The notes beneath the pieces were generated by a model. It had not been told where the DNA came from, searched no databases, and saw only the letters and a list, made by a program, of their open reading frames with translations. Shown here in pieces: positions 49,791-59,274 of a DNA stretch of 64,000 nucleotides. A program made the position numbers and the translations under genes. This DNA comes from Mycobacterium terramassiliense (GTDB lineage: Bacteria; Actinomycetota; Actinomycetes; Mycobacteriales; Mycobacteriaceae), in the NCBI RefSeq assembly GCF_900157385.1, contig NZ_LT717697.1:341963-405962 (forward strand), read 5' to 3'. How positions within the stretch are numbered: position 1 is the first letter of the stretch; the number at the start of each line of letters is the position of its first letter.

Positions 49791-51197
49791 CTAGCCCATT
49801 TGCGCATCGGAGGGCACCACCTGCGGCTTGTCACCCTTTCTCAGGTGCACCGCGTGGATGCCGGGTTTCTTCGACAGCTGATCGAGCAAGGCGTCCAGAC
49901 CCTCTTGATCGACGTTGTGGTGCTGCACACATTCGGGCTTCTCCGATATTTGGGCCACCAGACGCTTGAGGTGCTCCGGCGAGTTGGCGTCTTTGAGGTC
50001 CTTGATCGGTTTGACGCGCCCGCGAACGCCCGCACCGCCGACCACCGTGGGGGCTCCGGCGCCCAGCGCGCTGCCCAGCATTCCCGCCACGGACATGGAG
50101 CTGAGCAGCCCGCCCTCGCCGAGCGCGGCCGCCGGCACGGCGTCGGGGCCCGCGGCCGATAGCGCCGCGGCCACGGTCCTGATCGCCGGCGTGGCCGTTG
50201 CCCAGCTCGGGGGGACCGACAGCTTCCCGACCAGCGTGCCGGCATTGCCCATACTTCCCGATACCGAGTTGAACAATGTGCCGCGGCCAAAGTTGGCCGC
50301 CCCGAGCCCGGCTCCCAGCGCATCTCGCGGCAGCGCGCCCGCCGCTGCCGCGTGCGGAGCGAATTTGAGGAACTGCGACGCGGGAAGGTTGATCAGCAAC
50401 CCGATGTCATTGAACCCGGTGGTGAACCCGAGCGGGGTCTTGATGGCGTTGTAGAGGGCGGTGTATGTCGATGCCCCGGTTGGGCCGAACAGCGAGTTCA
50501 CCAGGCCGTTTAGGGTGCTCGTGTAGTCGCTGCTGAGATTGGCGAGGGTTTGCAGCAGGGGGTTGGCCGTCGTCAGCGGCTGGGCCGCCGCTGACACCAG
50601 TGAGGCGGCGCTGCCGGCCGGAGTGGCCGCGGCTTGCGTCACCGCGGCTGCCTGGCTGGCCAGCCCGCCCGCGTTCGTGATCTGTGGGGCCTCGGTGAAC
50701 GGCGTCACGTTGGAGGCGGCCGCCGAGGAACTCGCGTAGGTGTCCATCGCGAGGGCGTCCTGGGCCCACATCTCGGCGTACTGGATCTCGGTCGCCGCGA
50801 TCGCGGCGGTGTTCTGCCCGAAGACGTTGGTGGCCACCAGCGACGCCAGTTGGCTGCGATTGGCCGCGATTTCCTCCGGTGGCACGTGGGCGGCGAAGGC
50901 CGTCTCGTAGGCGGTTGCCGCCGCGGTGGCTTGGGTCGCGGCCTCGGCCGCCTGCGCGGCGGTGCCCTGCATCCAACTCAGGTAGGGCGTCACGGCCGCG
51001 GCCATGCTCACCGACGACGGACCCGTCCACGCCCCGCTGGTCAGGCCGTCGATCACCGCGGTATACGAGGAAACCGTGGACTGCAATTCGCTGGCCAGCC
51101 CGTCCCAGGCCGCGGCGGCGGCCCGCATCGACCCCGAACCGGGGCCGGCGTACATCCGGCCCGAATTGAACTCCGGCGGAAAAGCTGCGTAAATCAT
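49791..51197 (-). CDS. PPE family protein (SVP subfamily)
   Basis: This 468-residue protein has an atypical start, [20 protein letters not shown], where the usual DF(G)ALPPE is changed. The PPE domain continues to [20 protein letters not shown]. The SVP motif is LSVPPSWATATPAIRT at about 330. A charged C-terminal tail (about 405-468: KPIKDLKDAN...HLKRLVAQIS) is unlike most SVP proteins. AAGGGGAC precedes the ATG. 63 bp separate it from the upstream PPE gene; both are in one likely operon with the DUF732 gene. It resembles PPE33. Confidence 0.92.
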   Translation of the reverse strand: MIYAAFPPEFNSGRMYAGPGSGSMRAAAAAWDGLASELQSTVSSYTAVIDGLTSGAWTGPSSVSMAAAVTPYLSWMQGTAAQAAEAATQATAAATAYETAFAAHVPPEEIAANRSQLASLVATNVFGQNTAAIAATEIQYAEMWAQDALAMDTYASSSAAASNVTPFTEAPQITNAGGLASQAAAVTQAAATPAGSAASLVSAAAQPLTTANPLLQTLANLSSDYTSTLNGLVNSLFGPTGASTYTALYNAIKTPLGFTTGFNDIGLLINLPASQFLKFAPHAAAAGALPRDALGAGLGAANFGRGTLFNSVSGSMGNAGTLVGKLSVPPSWATATPAIRTVAAALSAAGPDAVPAAALGEGGLLSSMSVAGMLGSALGAGAPTVVGGAGVRGRVKPIKDLKDANSPEHLKRLVAQISEKPECVQHHNVDQEGLDALLDQLSKKPGIHAVHLRKGDKPQVVPSDAQMG

Positions 51198-51260
51198 GTC
51201 AGTCCCCTTGCCTGGTCGGGCGCGCCTGGGTGGTGTGGTCCGTTGCCGATCTCATCGCGG

Positions 51261-52550
51261 TCACTCCTCGAGCGCCGGGATCACGATGATGGTGGCCGTG
51301 CCGGCATCCGCCGCGACCACACCCCCGAGCGAACCGGCCGCGCCGCCGGCACTGGAGCCGACCCCGGCCGCGGCCACCGCCCGCCCCGCCAGGCTGGACA
51401 GCGCCATTTGACTGAAGACGCCTTCCTCGCCGACGAGCGAGGCGGCGGCCGGCGCGGCCGCATTGGCGGGCAGCACTTGCGCGAGCGTCCTGACCGCCGG
51501 GGCGGCCTCGGTCCAGCCCTGCGGCACTGACATGCTTCCGACGAGCGCGGCTTTGCCCATCGCTCCGGACGCCGACGCTCCGCCCACCGCCGAGCTCAAG
51601 TGGGTGGTGGCGCCGCTGGTGAGCGGCGCCAGCGCCCCGGTGACGGGTTTGACCGTGTTGAACAAGGCGAGGCCCTGTCCATTCTGCGCGTAGGAGTAGA
51701 CCTGGCCGAAGGACAGGAACGGACCGCCCGGTATGGAAGTCAGGCCCTGCAGGGAGTACGGCCCGGAGGCAACGGTCGACATGATCGTGTTCCAGTTCGC
51801 CAGGTCGCTGGAGAGCCCGGCCGGCATGGAAACGTTGGCCAACTGCGGCAACGAGAGTCCCGACAACAGGTTCGTGGAGCCGGTGGTCGGCGACGAGGCC
51901 AGACCGGATCCCAGGCTTTGCAGCGCCGTCGGGATCGAGTTGATCAGCTGGGAGATCTGGGAACTGACCGACGCGGCCGGGGTGCTCGTGGCCTGGCTGA
52001 CCGCCGCGGCCTGAGCGGAGCCGCTGGTGGTCTGCGGCGGCTCGACGAACGTCTCTAGCTGGGTCGCCGCCGCCGAGGAGGCCGCGTAGGCATACATCGC
52101 GGCGGCATCCTGGGCCCACATCTCGGCGTACTGCGCCTCGGTGGCCGCGATCGCCGGGGTGTTCTGGCCCAGGAAGTTGGTGGCGATCAGCGTCATCAGC
52201 AGCGCGCGATTGGCCGCGATCACCGGCGGGGGCACCGTGGCCGCGAACGCCGTCTCGTAGGCGCCCGCGGCGATCTTGGCCTGGCTGGCCGCCTCTTCGG
52301 CCTGCGCGCCCGTCGCGCTCATCCACGCCACGTAGGGGGCGGCGGCCGCCGCCATCGCGATGGACGAGGGCCCGGTCCACGGTCCGGCCGCCAGGCCCTC
52401 GATCGTCGAGCCGTAGGCGGCAGCGGTCGACTGCAACCCGGTTGCCAATTCGTCCCAGGCCGCCGCGGCTGCGAGCATCGGCCCCGCCCCGGCGCCGACA
52501 TACATCCGGCCGGAGTTGATCTCCGGTGGTAGCGCCCCGAAATCGAACAT
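51261..52550 (-). CDS. PPE family protein (SVP subfamily)
   Basis: This 429-residue protein begins [20 protein letters not shown] and contains [20 protein letters not shown]. The SVP motif is [18 protein letters not shown] near residue 345, followed by a hydrophobic Ala/Gly-rich C-terminus ending [25 protein letters not shown] precedes the ATG. It is first of the PPE-PPE-DUF732 operon and resembles PPE32. The AT-rich 52.6-53.1 kb stretch upstream is the likely promoter region. Confidence 0.92.
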   Translation of the reverse strand: MFDFGALPPEINSGRMYVGAGAGPMLAAAAAWDELATGLQSTAAAYGSTIEGLAAGPWTGPSSIAMAAAAAPYVAWMSATGAQAEEAASQAKIAAGAYETAFAATVPPPVIAANRALLMTLIATNFLGQNTPAIAATEAQYAEMWAQDAAAMYAYAASSAAATQLETFVEPPQTTSGSAQAAAVSQATSTPAASVSSQISQLINSIPTALQSLGSGLASSPTTGSTNLLSGLSLPQLANVSMPAGLSSDLANWNTIMSTVASGPYSLQGLTSIPGGPFLSFGQVYSYAQNGQGLALFNTVKPVTGALAPLTSGATTHLSSAVGGASASGAMGKAALVGSMSVPQGWTEAAPAVRTLAQVLPANAAAPAAASLVGEEGVFSQMALSSLAGRAVAAAGVGSSAGGAAGSLGGVVAADAGTATIIVIPALEE

Positions 52551-53161
52551 CTATGCCCTCCGGTCCCCTCAGTGGCCGCCATGGTAGGCGCGGCTCGTTA
52601 GCTCCGGCCGCAACCGCCCCGTAGCTCTTATGGAATCCATGGAATCCGTCGCCGGATCCACGGATCGATATAACTTGTTTAAAGCCAACAGACCCACTCC
52701 GCTAACTGGAAAATGAAGCCGGGCGCGCAACTGCCCCGCCATTGGGCCCCGCTGACCAATGTCTGGATCATCGTGATTGAAACGTATTTGGAGCGGGTTC
52801 CTGGAGTGTAAGGCTAACGTAAAAAATATATGTCATCAGGACGCTATCGCTGTGAGTACGCTGACGGTCAGCTAACGCCTCGCTGTGCTAAAGATGTTGT
52901 GCAGCGGGTTAGTAGCCACCACTCAGCAACTTTTCAGAAAGCTACGGTAATTTATCCGATTTGCGTACATGACATTGACCGCGCGCGTGCTTAAAACTGG
53001 CGTGGTTGATGACCGCGGCGACCCGCGTTGCTATTGTGCGATCGCCGAATTAATTAATGGCCGCGGACGACATTACCCCGCGGGAAGGACGCATTTGCGT
53101 TTGCCAATATGTGTCCTGAGTGTACGCAGTGCGGTGTCCGCCATTCTGGCCGAATCGCCAA
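52551..53161. other. AT-rich intergenic region upstream of the PPE operon
   Basis: This 610-bp stretch is clearly richer in A/T than the surroundings, for example GTAAAAAATATATG at 52819-52832 and AATTAATTAATGG at 53047-53059. No gene is supported. Such stretches in mycobacteria often bind Lsr2 or EspR and mark acquired DNA; that is inference. It probably contains the PPE operon promoter. I looked for the Mg2+ M-box known upstream of PE20 in M. tuberculosis and did not find its core. Confidence 0.5.
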
Positions 53162-53272
53162 TTACGCGCGGCCGGAGTCGGTGGCGCCACCGGAGCAGCC
53201 GATGTTGCTGGCGGTGGCCCGCGCCGTGGGCCCGCGGGCCTCGGCGACGCCGAATGGACAGTTGATCGTCAT
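53162..53272 (-). pseudogene. Truncated EsxN-family (ESAT-6-like) gene remnant
   Basis: A 36-codon frame opens MTINCPFGVAEARGPTARA. This matches the start of the EsxN/EsxI group (MTINYQFGDVDAHG...RAQA), and the first 13 nt ATGACGATCAACT are identical to that group as I remember it. A good ribosome site, GGGGAG, is kept 6 nt before the ATG. A stop follows at 53162-53164, so the WxG motif and second helix are lost. It lies downstream of a PPE gene, where esx pairs normally sit. It could encode a short peptide, but a decayed gene is more likely. Confidence 0.6.
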
Positions 53273-53482
53273 GTCGTGCTCCCCTAAATTTCACCTAGCG
53301 TACGCATCGATCGCTGCCACACCGCTGATTAGCTGCTGAAAGTTTTCTGTGAGGCGGGCGCGGCCGTTGATCGTGCTAGGGGCCCCGCCCGTCCCGCCGC
53401 TGCGTGTGCCGGGCGTGTCCGACAGGTTGCCGAAAGCTCAATCCGCCGACTCACCGGCTGTGAGGTGGCGTACAGTGCCGCG

Positions 53483-54682
53483 CTATCCGGCGGCCGGGGG
53501 GCGTGCGACGAAGGTGGGACGGAACCCGTACTGCGGAACGGCGCGCCCATACGGTTGTGCGCCCGCCGCCCCGATCGGCATTCCCGGCATGCCGGCCGCC
53601 ATGGCCGGCGGTGGCACCATGGGCGTGCCGCCCAGTGACGACGCGAATGGGCCGGCCAGTGGCACGGACGCGGTCCAGCTGGGTGGCACCGACATCGCGC
53701 CGACCATCGGGGCGCGGCCGAGGCCGGCCGACACGGCGTTGCCGAGACCGCCGATGCCGCCGACAGGCCCGGTCAGGGCCTCACCGAGCGCGCCGCCGGC
53801 CTGCGCGGCCGCGTCACCGGCAGCGTCGCCTGCGGCTTGGCCCGCCAACCCGAGGAACGGGGCGATGGTGTTGCTGGGCATGTAGAACCCCGAGGAGAAG
53901 ACGGTGTTCCACACGTTGGAGTTGGGACCCCACGCTGCCCAGAGGTTGTCCAGGGCCGGCGATCCCGACCCCGACCCGCTGAGCAGCCCCACGATCTCCG
54001 CCGCCGGCGACGAGGACGACGCCGGCGAGGCCAGGCCCTGGAGCGTCGCGGGCAAGGCCGACATCAGCTGCGACAGCGCGTCCTGCTGGGTACCGGCCGG
54101 GGCGGCGACGGCCTGCGCCACCGCGGTCGACTGCGCGGTCAGCCCGCCGGGGTCGGTGGTCGGCCGCGGGTCGATGAACTGACTCAGTTGGGTGGCGATC
54201 GCCGAGGAGGCGGCATAGCCGTACATCGCCGCGGCGTCCTCGGCCCACATCTCGGCGTACTGCGCCTCGGTGGCCGCGATCGCCGGGGTGTTTTGACCCA
54301 GGATGTTGGTGGTGATCAACGCCATGAGCTGGGCACGGTTGGCCGCGATCACCGGCGGGGGCACCGTGGCGGCGAACGCGGCCTCGTAGGCCGCCGCGGC
54401 GGCCTCGGCCTGGGTGGCGGCCTGCTGGGCTTGCTCGGCCGTCGTGCTTAACCAGGCAACGTAGGGCGCCGCGGCCGCCGCCATCGACGCCGACGCGGGG
54501 CCGTGCCATTCTTCACCGGTCAGGGCCGCCAGCACCGAGCCGTAAGACGTTGCAGTGGTACGCATTTCGGCGGCCAGTCCATGCCAGCCCGACGCGGCGG
54601 CGAGCATCGGGCCCGAACCCGCCCCGGAATACATTCGGCCGGAGTTCACCTCGGGCGGAAGCATCGCGAAGTCCAGGATCAT
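53483..54682 (-). CDS. PPE family protein (SVP subfamily)
   Basis: This 399-residue protein starts at the ATG 54682 after GGGAGGGAGG. The frame reads on upstream through the mini-ORF and into the insertion sequence, but that is not coding here. It has [40 protein letters not shown], and the SVP motif [14 protein letters not shown] near 340. The C-terminus [15 protein letters not shown] is shared with the PPE at 57968, so the two are paralogues. IS21 insertion 114 bp upstream has probably cut it off from its native promoter. Confidence 0.92.
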   Translation of the reverse strand: MILDFAMLPPEVNSGRMYSGAGSGPMLAAASGWHGLAAEMRTTATSYGSVLAALTGEEWHGPASASMAAAAAPYVAWLSTTAEQAQQAATQAEAAAAAYEAAFAATVPPPVIAANRAQLMALITTNILGQNTPAIAATEAQYAEMWAEDAAAMYGYAASSAIATQLSQFIDPRPTTDPGGLTAQSTAVAQAVAAPAGTQQDALSQLMSALPATLQGLASPASSSSPAAEIVGLLSGSGSGSPALDNLWAAWGPNSNVWNTVFSSGFYMPSNTIAPFLGLAGQAAGDAAGDAAAQAGGALGEALTGPVGGIGGLGNAVSAGLGRAPMVGAMSVPPSWTASVPLAGPFASSLGGTPMVPPPAMAAGMPGMPIGAAGAQPYGRAVPQYGFRPTFVARPPAAG

Positions 54683-54774
54683 CGCCAGCCTCCCTCCCGG
54701 CTCGTTGCGGTCTGGGCGGGCGCGCCGAATTGCATTGCGGCCAAGCCCGATACGCGCGCATGGATAAACGACAT
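54679..54774 (-). CDS. 31-codon mini-ORF (MSF...) coupled to the PPE gene
   Basis: ATG at 54774 follows GAGGAGAA (54787-54780). The peptide begins [19 protein letters not shown] and its TGA overlaps the PPE ATG (ATGA). The context AGGAGAA..GCGATGTCGTTT closely matches that of the MSFV mini-ORF before the other PPE gene (59274). PE genes normally occupy this place and start MSF(V/I/L). It may be a PE remnant kept as a leader that couples translation to the PPE gene. Confidence 0.5.
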   Translation of the reverse strand: MSFIHARVSGLAAMQFGAPAQTATSREGGWR

Positions 54775-54796
54775 CGCAGTTCTCCTCACTGTCGCC

Positions 54797-54839
54797 TGCC
54801 AGGGTGATGGGACCTCTGGTTTGCCATGAGCATGGGACC
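54797..54839. repeat. IS21 left terminal repeat region
   Basis: It contains TGCCAGGGTGATGGGACC and, 12 nt on, TTGCCATGAGCATGGGACC. The latter also occurs, inverted, at the right end (57362-57383). Confidence 0.75.
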
Positions 54840-54894
54840 GGGTTGTTCCGGTTGTAGGCCGTGTGTTGATAGTGGCGGAAGGGGTGGTTGCCGG

Positions 54895-55707
54895 TCAATC
54901 CGACGCAGTCGGAGAGGCCGGCTTTCGGTTTCCTGGCTTCTGGCGTTGCCGGTAGGACTCGCCTTCGACGACGAGTTCGTAGGCCGCTGATTGCAGTCGG
55001 TCCATCGCGGATTGGGCCAGCAGCGGGTCGGCCATCATGGTCAGGATCTCGGGTGGTTCGCGGTTGCTGGTGATGACGGTCGATGCGGCGCGGTGGCGTT
55101 CGACGATGATCTCGTAGAAGTCGGTCGTCTCGGTGGCCGCCAGGCGGTGCAGCGCGAGGTCATCGATTATCAGCAGTTCGACGCGGTGCAGTTTGCGCAT
55201 CTCGTCTTCGTAGCTGCCGTCCAGGCGTGCCCCGCGAAGGCGTTTGAACATTTTGTCGGCCCGTTCGGTGTGCACGCTGTGATGCCGGCGTACCGCGATG
55301 TGACCTAATGCGTTGGCCAAGAACGTCTTTCCCACTCCTACCGGTCCCATGACGAGCACGTTGTAGGCGTCGGCGAGGAACCGCAGTGAGGTCAGCTCGG
55401 CCCATAGTTGTTGATCGAAAGCCACGGCGGCGGAGTAATCCCAGGCCTGTAGCTGCATGGCCGGATCGAGATGGGCGGCCTTGGCGCGCCGGGTCGCGGA
55501 TTCGCGGTCGCGGCGGGTGACCTCATCTGCGAACAACAGTTCCAGGAAGTCGTGGTGTGGTAGCCGGTTGGTACGGGCCAGCGCCAGCCGTTCGGGCAGC
55601 GTGTCGAGCAGCTGGCCGAGTTTGAGGCGGCGCATCAACGCTTTGAGCTCGCCGGACACCTCGATTGGCTTGACCGCCGGCGTGGCGTCGGGGCGCTGTG
55701 GGCTCAT
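54895..55707 (-). CDS. istB: IS21 transposition helper ATPase IstB
   Basis: This 270-residue AAA+ ATPase of the DnaC/IstB type helps IstA choose and capture the target. Walker A is [15 protein letters not shown] (about 118-132). Walker B is [10 protein letters not shown] (about 175). The sensor region is [13 protein letters not shown]. It looks intact with no stops. ATGA overlap with istA. Confidence 0.94.
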   Translation of the reverse strand: MSPQRPDATPAVKPIEVSGELKALMRRLKLGQLLDTLPERLALARTNRLPHHDFLELLFADEVTRRDRESATRRAKAAHLDPAMQLQAWDYSAAVAFDQQLWAELTSLRFLADAYNVLVMGPVGVGKTFLANALGHIAVRRHHSVHTERADKMFKRLRGARLDGSYEDEMRKLHRVELLIIDDLALHRLAATETTDFYEIIVERHRAASTVITSNREPPEILTMMADPLLAQSAMDRLQSAAYELVVEGESYRQRQKPGNRKPASPTASD

Positions 55708-57257
55708 GAAGGCCTCCGCACCGCGAAATCAGAGCTTTCTCGGACAAACCGCGACGCTGCCCCGGGCGGTTTCGGTAGCAGGGGCAGTTGTTCACCGCCG
55801 CCGCGGGTCAAGATCCGCTCGATCAGCCCGACGTCGATCACCTCGGCGTCCAGGGCACGCCGGCACGCGTCGTCGACCTCCTCGGCGCCGTGGCGGCGCA
55901 CCAGCCCCAGCAGCCGGTAGACCTGACGCATCTTGGTCCACGGCAGCGGATGCTCGAGCACCGCTGCCGCGTAGGTGCCGACATGGGTGCCGTGGGCGGC
56001 TGCCTTGCGCTGCAGGGCATTCAGATCACGCATCGCATAGACCGACACCTCAGAGGGAAGATCGGCCGGATCAGTATGGCGGCGACCCGGGGCCACGACC
56101 GGATGCACCTTGATCAGCTCACCACGCCAATAGAGCTTGACCGAGTGTGCATCAGCACGGGCCTCGATGCGCTTGCCGACCAGCTCTCCGGGCACGCTGT
56201 AGAGGGCTTTGGCGACCTGGACGTGGCGGTCCGGGGCCACTTTCGGGCGCGTCCAGATCGGAACGTCGAAGGCGGTGTCGGATACGGGCCCTAGTGCGGG
56301 CAGCTCATCGCCGATGAACACCTCGGCCGGCCGCAGGCGGGTGGTGCCGTGAATGCGCATACCGGCGGTCTGAGCGCACCAATGTTCGGCGCGGCTGCGA
56401 CAGTCATTGAGATCCCGGAAATCTTCTCCGGCAAAGAAATTCGATCGCACATACTGCACCATGCGTTCCACCCGTGGCTTATCTTTCGGGCTACGCACCC
56501 GCGCCGGGTCGACCGCAAACCCACGAGCCTGCGCATACTCGCGGAACGCATCGTTGAGCCGAGGCTCGGTCGCATGCGCGGTGGTGACGATGGCTTTCAT
56601 GTTGTCAGGGATCACCACCGCGAACACCCCGCCGAAGAACGCCCACGCCGCATCGAACCCGGCGATCACATCGTTCAGGGTCTGGCGGTAGGTGGGCCAG
56701 ACGAACATGTGCCGCGAATACACCGCGGTAAAGATCAACCCCTGCACGACTCGGCGCCGACCATCGCTGGCGTCGGTGAGCATCCCGAGGCGGCCGAAGT
56801 CGACCTGCACCTCCGCACCCGGTTCGCAGTCGGCCACCGGCACCGTGGCTTGACGGCGTCCGAAATCCAATTCGGTTGTGGCGTAACGATTCAGCGTCCG
56901 ATAGGACACCACCACACCGCGGCGCCCAAGCAGCGTGTGGATCTTGGTCAGCGTCAATCCGTCTTTGAGCCAGGCCTTGATCTGCTCATGCTCTGCAGCG
57001 ATCGTCTCCCACGCCAGGCTCTTGCCGCTGGGCCGGTGCGGACGCACTCCGGCAATCACCGCCGCGATCAACTCATCAGTGAGCTGACCGTCTCCACCAT
57101 CGCGGTCCAGCCCACTAGCACGGGCTCGGTCGACGTAGCGTCGCACCGTTTTGCGGTCGGTGCCCGACAGCCGGGCCACCTCCCGCAACCCCAACCCCTG
57201 CAGCCACAGCCGCAGCATCTCCACGATCTCGATCACCGACACCTCCCGGTAGCTCAT
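55704..57257 (-). CDS. istA: IS21-family transposase IstA
   Basis: This DDE transposase has 517 residues from the ATG 57257 (MSYREVSVIEIVEMLRLW). A GTG at 57236 with GGGAGG just upstream would give 510. An N-terminal HTH (LREVARLSGTDRKTVRRYVDR) is followed by the catalytic core. Candidate Asp residues are in VQVDFGRLG and IPDNMKAIV, with the Glu in KDKPRVERMVQYVR. It looks intact, so the element may be active or recent. Confidence 0.94.
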   Translation of the reverse strand: MSYREVSVIEIVEMLRLWLQGLGLREVARLSGTDRKTVRRYVDRARASGLDRDGGDGQLTDELIAAVIAGVRPHRPSGKSLAWETIAAEHEQIKAWLKDGLTLTKIHTLLGRRGVVVSYRTLNRYATTELDFGRRQATVPVADCEPGAEVQVDFGRLGMLTDASDGRRRVVQGLIFTAVYSRHMFVWPTYRQTLNDVIAGFDAAWAFFGGVFAVVIPDNMKAIVTTAHATEPRLNDAFREYAQARGFAVDPARVRSPKDKPRVERMVQYVRSNFFAGEDFRDLNDCRSRAEHWCAQTAGMRIHGTTRLRPAEVFIGDELPALGPVSDTAFDVPIWTRPKVAPDRHVQVAKALYSVPGELVGKRIEARADAHSVKLYWRGELIKVHPVVAPGRRHTDPADLPSEVSVYAMRDLNALQRKAAAHGTHVGTYAAAVLEHPLPWTKMRQVYRLLGLVRRHGAEEVDDACRRALDAEVIDVGLIERILTRGGGEQLPLLPKPPGAASRFVRESSDFAVRRPS

Positions 57258-57306
57258 CAGGCCAATACAGCGGCCCAACTACCGGAAGAACCCGACACCA
57301 CGCCGG

Positions 57307-57415
57307 GTGGTCCCATAACTGGCAAACCAGCCAGTCGAGTGGTCCCATCAATGGCAAACAGGTGGTCCCATGCTCATGGCAAAACCAGCTCTGAAGTGGT
57401 CCCATTCACCTGGCA
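57307..57415. repeat. IS21 right terminal repeat region
   Basis: Four copies of GTGGTCCCAT (57307, 57339, 57362, 57396) each precede a TGGCAAA or TGGCA. These multiple terminal repeats are usual for IS21 ends and probably bind IstA. Confidence 0.75.
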
Positions 57416-57416
57416 G

Positions 57417-57967
57417 CCGACATCACGGGATAGGGCCGATCCCGGGGCGCCTGGCCAGTGCCGGTTACTTCCGCGCATGCCAAAGCCGCAATCCGCGAAG
57501 CGGACGCGTGCGGACGAGGCCTGTCGGGGCGAGCCGTTCAGACTGTCAGAAAGGAGCCGGGGTCGGATGGAAACGAAACGGTCGATCTGGCATACGGAAT
57601 ATCGTCGAGACTCATTTCGCTCTCACCTCCTCACGGCCTTGGCACACGGGGATGCCTTTTTACCTGCGCGGCTCGCACACGGGGAGGAGGGTCAGGACGG
57701 GACGCCCGATCGCACCCCTCTCGTCAGAGCTTCGGCACCGCACGGCGTATCCGGCTCGACTCGAGCTGAAAGCCACTTGGGCTCAACCCTTAATCCGGGA
57801 AGAGCTGTCCTGACCCTGGGCGTCTTTCGACGTTCGAGGTCAGTGGCCTGTGTCCGTGCAGACGCCTCACCTAGCGAGGTGCTTGCAGGGGCCATCGTGG
57901 CATCAGAGCGTAGGGGCAGTCAAGCCTAGCTGCCACACGCTTGCAACAAATCGGCCTTTCCTCGCGG
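57417..57967 (-). other. Region between IS21 and the PPE gene; one 25-codon frame
   Basis: I see no full gene in 551 bp. A minus-strand frame of 25 codons (57615-57538) starts after a strong GAGGAGG ribosome site and begins MSLDDIPYARSTVSFPSD. The position is where an esx gene would follow a PPE gene, and EsxG/EsxS proteins open MSLLDAHIP, so it might be a remnant of one. The resemblance is weak. The rest is featureless. The native upstream region of the PPE gene now at 53483 may also lie here, separated by the IS. Confidence 0.35.
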
Positions 57968-59191
57968 CTATCCGGCCGCCGGAGGGCGCGGCATGACGGT
58001 CACCCGGAACCCGTAGCGAGGCCCATGTCCCATCCCGCCGCCGGCCGTGGACGCGGGCATCCCGGGCATGCCGGGAACGCCCGGCGGGACGGCTTCCGCA
58101 GCGCCGGCGCCGGGGCCGACGGCGTTGGTCCACCCGCCGCCGGCGAACGTCGCGCCGGCCGGGTTCGCCACCTGCGCGGCCGCCGTCCAGCTCTGCGGTA
58201 CAGACAGGCGCCCGACCAGCGCGGCCTGGTTCGCGCCGGCCGAAATCGGGGCGGCGCCCGGCAAACCTGTTGCGTCGAACGCCGCGCCGGTCGAGCTGAA
58301 GGGCACATTCGGTGTGATCAACGGCGTCCACCCCGCGTTCCCGGAGCCGGCGCCCATGGGTGGCAGCGCCGTGGTCCCCGGTGCTCCGCCCACCGCAACC
58401 GCGTTGATGTCGGCCATCGCCGCCGTAACCGTCTGTTGGAGGATGGCGGGGCTGGTATATCCGGCCGAGACGAACCCGTTGACGAAGTTGGAGTCCAGGA
58501 AGTCCCAGAGGTTGGTCGGAAAGCCGGCCGCCGCGGGAGTCGTCAGTTGTTGCAGCGCGGCAGGAATCGCGGATGTCACCTGAGCCAGCGTTTCCTGCGC
58601 GCCCGAGGCCGCGGGGGCACCGGTGGCTTGGGCGACGGCCGCGGCCTGGCCGGACTGGCCGGCGGGATTGGTTGTCTGCGGCGGCGCCGCGAACAGCTTG
58701 AGTGACGACGCCGCCGCCGAATTGGCGGCGTAGCCATACATCGCGGCCGCATCCTGTGCCCACATTTCGCCGTATTGGGCCTCGGCGGCCGCGATCGCCG
58801 GCGTGTTCTGACCAAGGAAGTTGGTCGCGAGCAGCGTCGTCAACAGAGCCCGGTTGGCCGCGACCTCCGCCGGCGGAACCGTCAGCCCAAACGCGGACTC
58901 AAAGGCGGCCGCCGCCGCCGACGCTTGGCCGGCGGTTTGGTCGGCCTTCGCTCCGGCGGCGCTCATCCACGCCAGGTAGGGAGTGACCGCGGTGGCCATG
59001 GACGCCGACGCCGGCCCCAGCCATCCTTCCCCGGCCAGCCTCGAAATCACGGTCTGGTACGACGATGCCGCGGTATGCAGCTCCGCGGCGATGCCCGCCC
59101 AAGCGGTCGCGGCGGCCATCATCGGCGCCGAGCCGGGTCCGGCGTACATCCGGGCGGAATTGACTTCCGGTGGTAACGCTCCGAAATCCAT
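57968..59191 (-). CDS. PPE family protein (SVP subfamily)
   Basis: This protein has 407 residues from the ATG 59191 ([20 protein letters not shown]), with GGGAGG 8 nt upstream; a GTG at 59200 is an alternative. It contains NTPAIAAAEAQYGEMWAQDA. The SVP motif is LSVPQSWTAAAQVANP at about 325. The C-terminus, YGFRVTVMPRPPAAG, is shared with the PPE at 53483. It is preceded by a 22-codon MSFV mini-ORF. Probably an ESX-5 substrate, as it lies 0.6 kb from eccA5. Confidence 0.92.
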   Translation of the reverse strand: MDFGALPPEVNSARMYAGPGSAPMMAAATAWAGIAAELHTAASSYQTVISRLAGEGWLGPASASMATAVTPYLAWMSAAGAKADQTAGQASAAAAAFESAFGLTVPPAEVAANRALLTTLLATNFLGQNTPAIAAAEAQYGEMWAQDAAAMYGYAANSAAASSLKLFAAPPQTTNPAGQSGQAAAVAQATGAPAASGAQETLAQVTSAIPAALQQLTTPAAAGFPTNLWDFLDSNFVNGFVSAGYTSPAILQQTVTAAMADINAVAVGGAPGTTALPPMGAGSGNAGWTPLITPNVPFSSTGAAFDATGLPGAAPISAGANQAALVGRLSVPQSWTAAAQVANPAGATFAGGGWTNAVGPGAGAAEAVPPGVPGMPGMPASTAGGGMGHGPRYGFRVTVMPRPPAAG

Positions 59192-59205
59192 TGCCAACAC
59201 CTCCC

Positions 59206-59274
59206 TTAACCAACCGCGGTGACGTCGGTGACTTCATCGGCCAGTGATTCGTGTTGTGCCCCAACGAAAGACAT
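59206..59274 (-). pseudogene. 22-codon PE-like remnant upstream of PPE
   Basis: MSFVGAQHESLADEVTDVTA and two more residues, then a stop at 59206-59208. This matches the PE opening MSFV..xPE.LA......IG in spacing and key residues. AAGGAGAA lies just before the ATG. The frame ends 15 bp before the PPE start, where a full PE gene of about 100 codons would be expected. It may be a decayed PE gene or a retained leader peptide. Confidence 0.6.

Larger units (their letters stand above)
54796..57416 (-). mobile_element. IS21-family insertion sequence
   Basis: This is a 2.6-kb element with istA and istB overlapping by 4 bp. The ends are inverted: TGCCAGGGTGATGGGACC at the left (from 54797) against the complement of GGTCCCATTCACCTGGCA at the right (to 57415). 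Internal copies of GTGGTCCCAT near the right end and GATGGGACC/CATGGGACC at the left are typical transposase-binding repeats. Flanks share only GCC, so a clear target duplication is not visible. It lies 22 bp upstream of the PPE operon's mini-ORF. Confidence 0.88.

Noticed and set aside
51199..51264. 21-codon frame linking two PPE genes (GTGA overlap with the upstream stop)
   Set aside because: Starts at a GTG inside a stop overlap with no family resemblance; likely chance.
52551..52980. Possible Mg2+ M-box upstream of the PPE-DUF732-mgtC genes
   Set aside because: M. tuberculosis has one near this gene group, but the M-box core (GGTGAGGCTCC and following elements) is not found on the minus strand here.
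53483..54898. Longer PPE reading frame starting inside the IS21 end
   Set aside because: The frame crosses the IS boundary; the PPE start at 54682 has a strong ribosome site and the standard PPE opening.
54791..57423. Target site duplication for the IS21 element
   Set aside because: Only GCC is shared at the two flanks; IS21 usually makes 4-8 bp, so no duplication is claimed.
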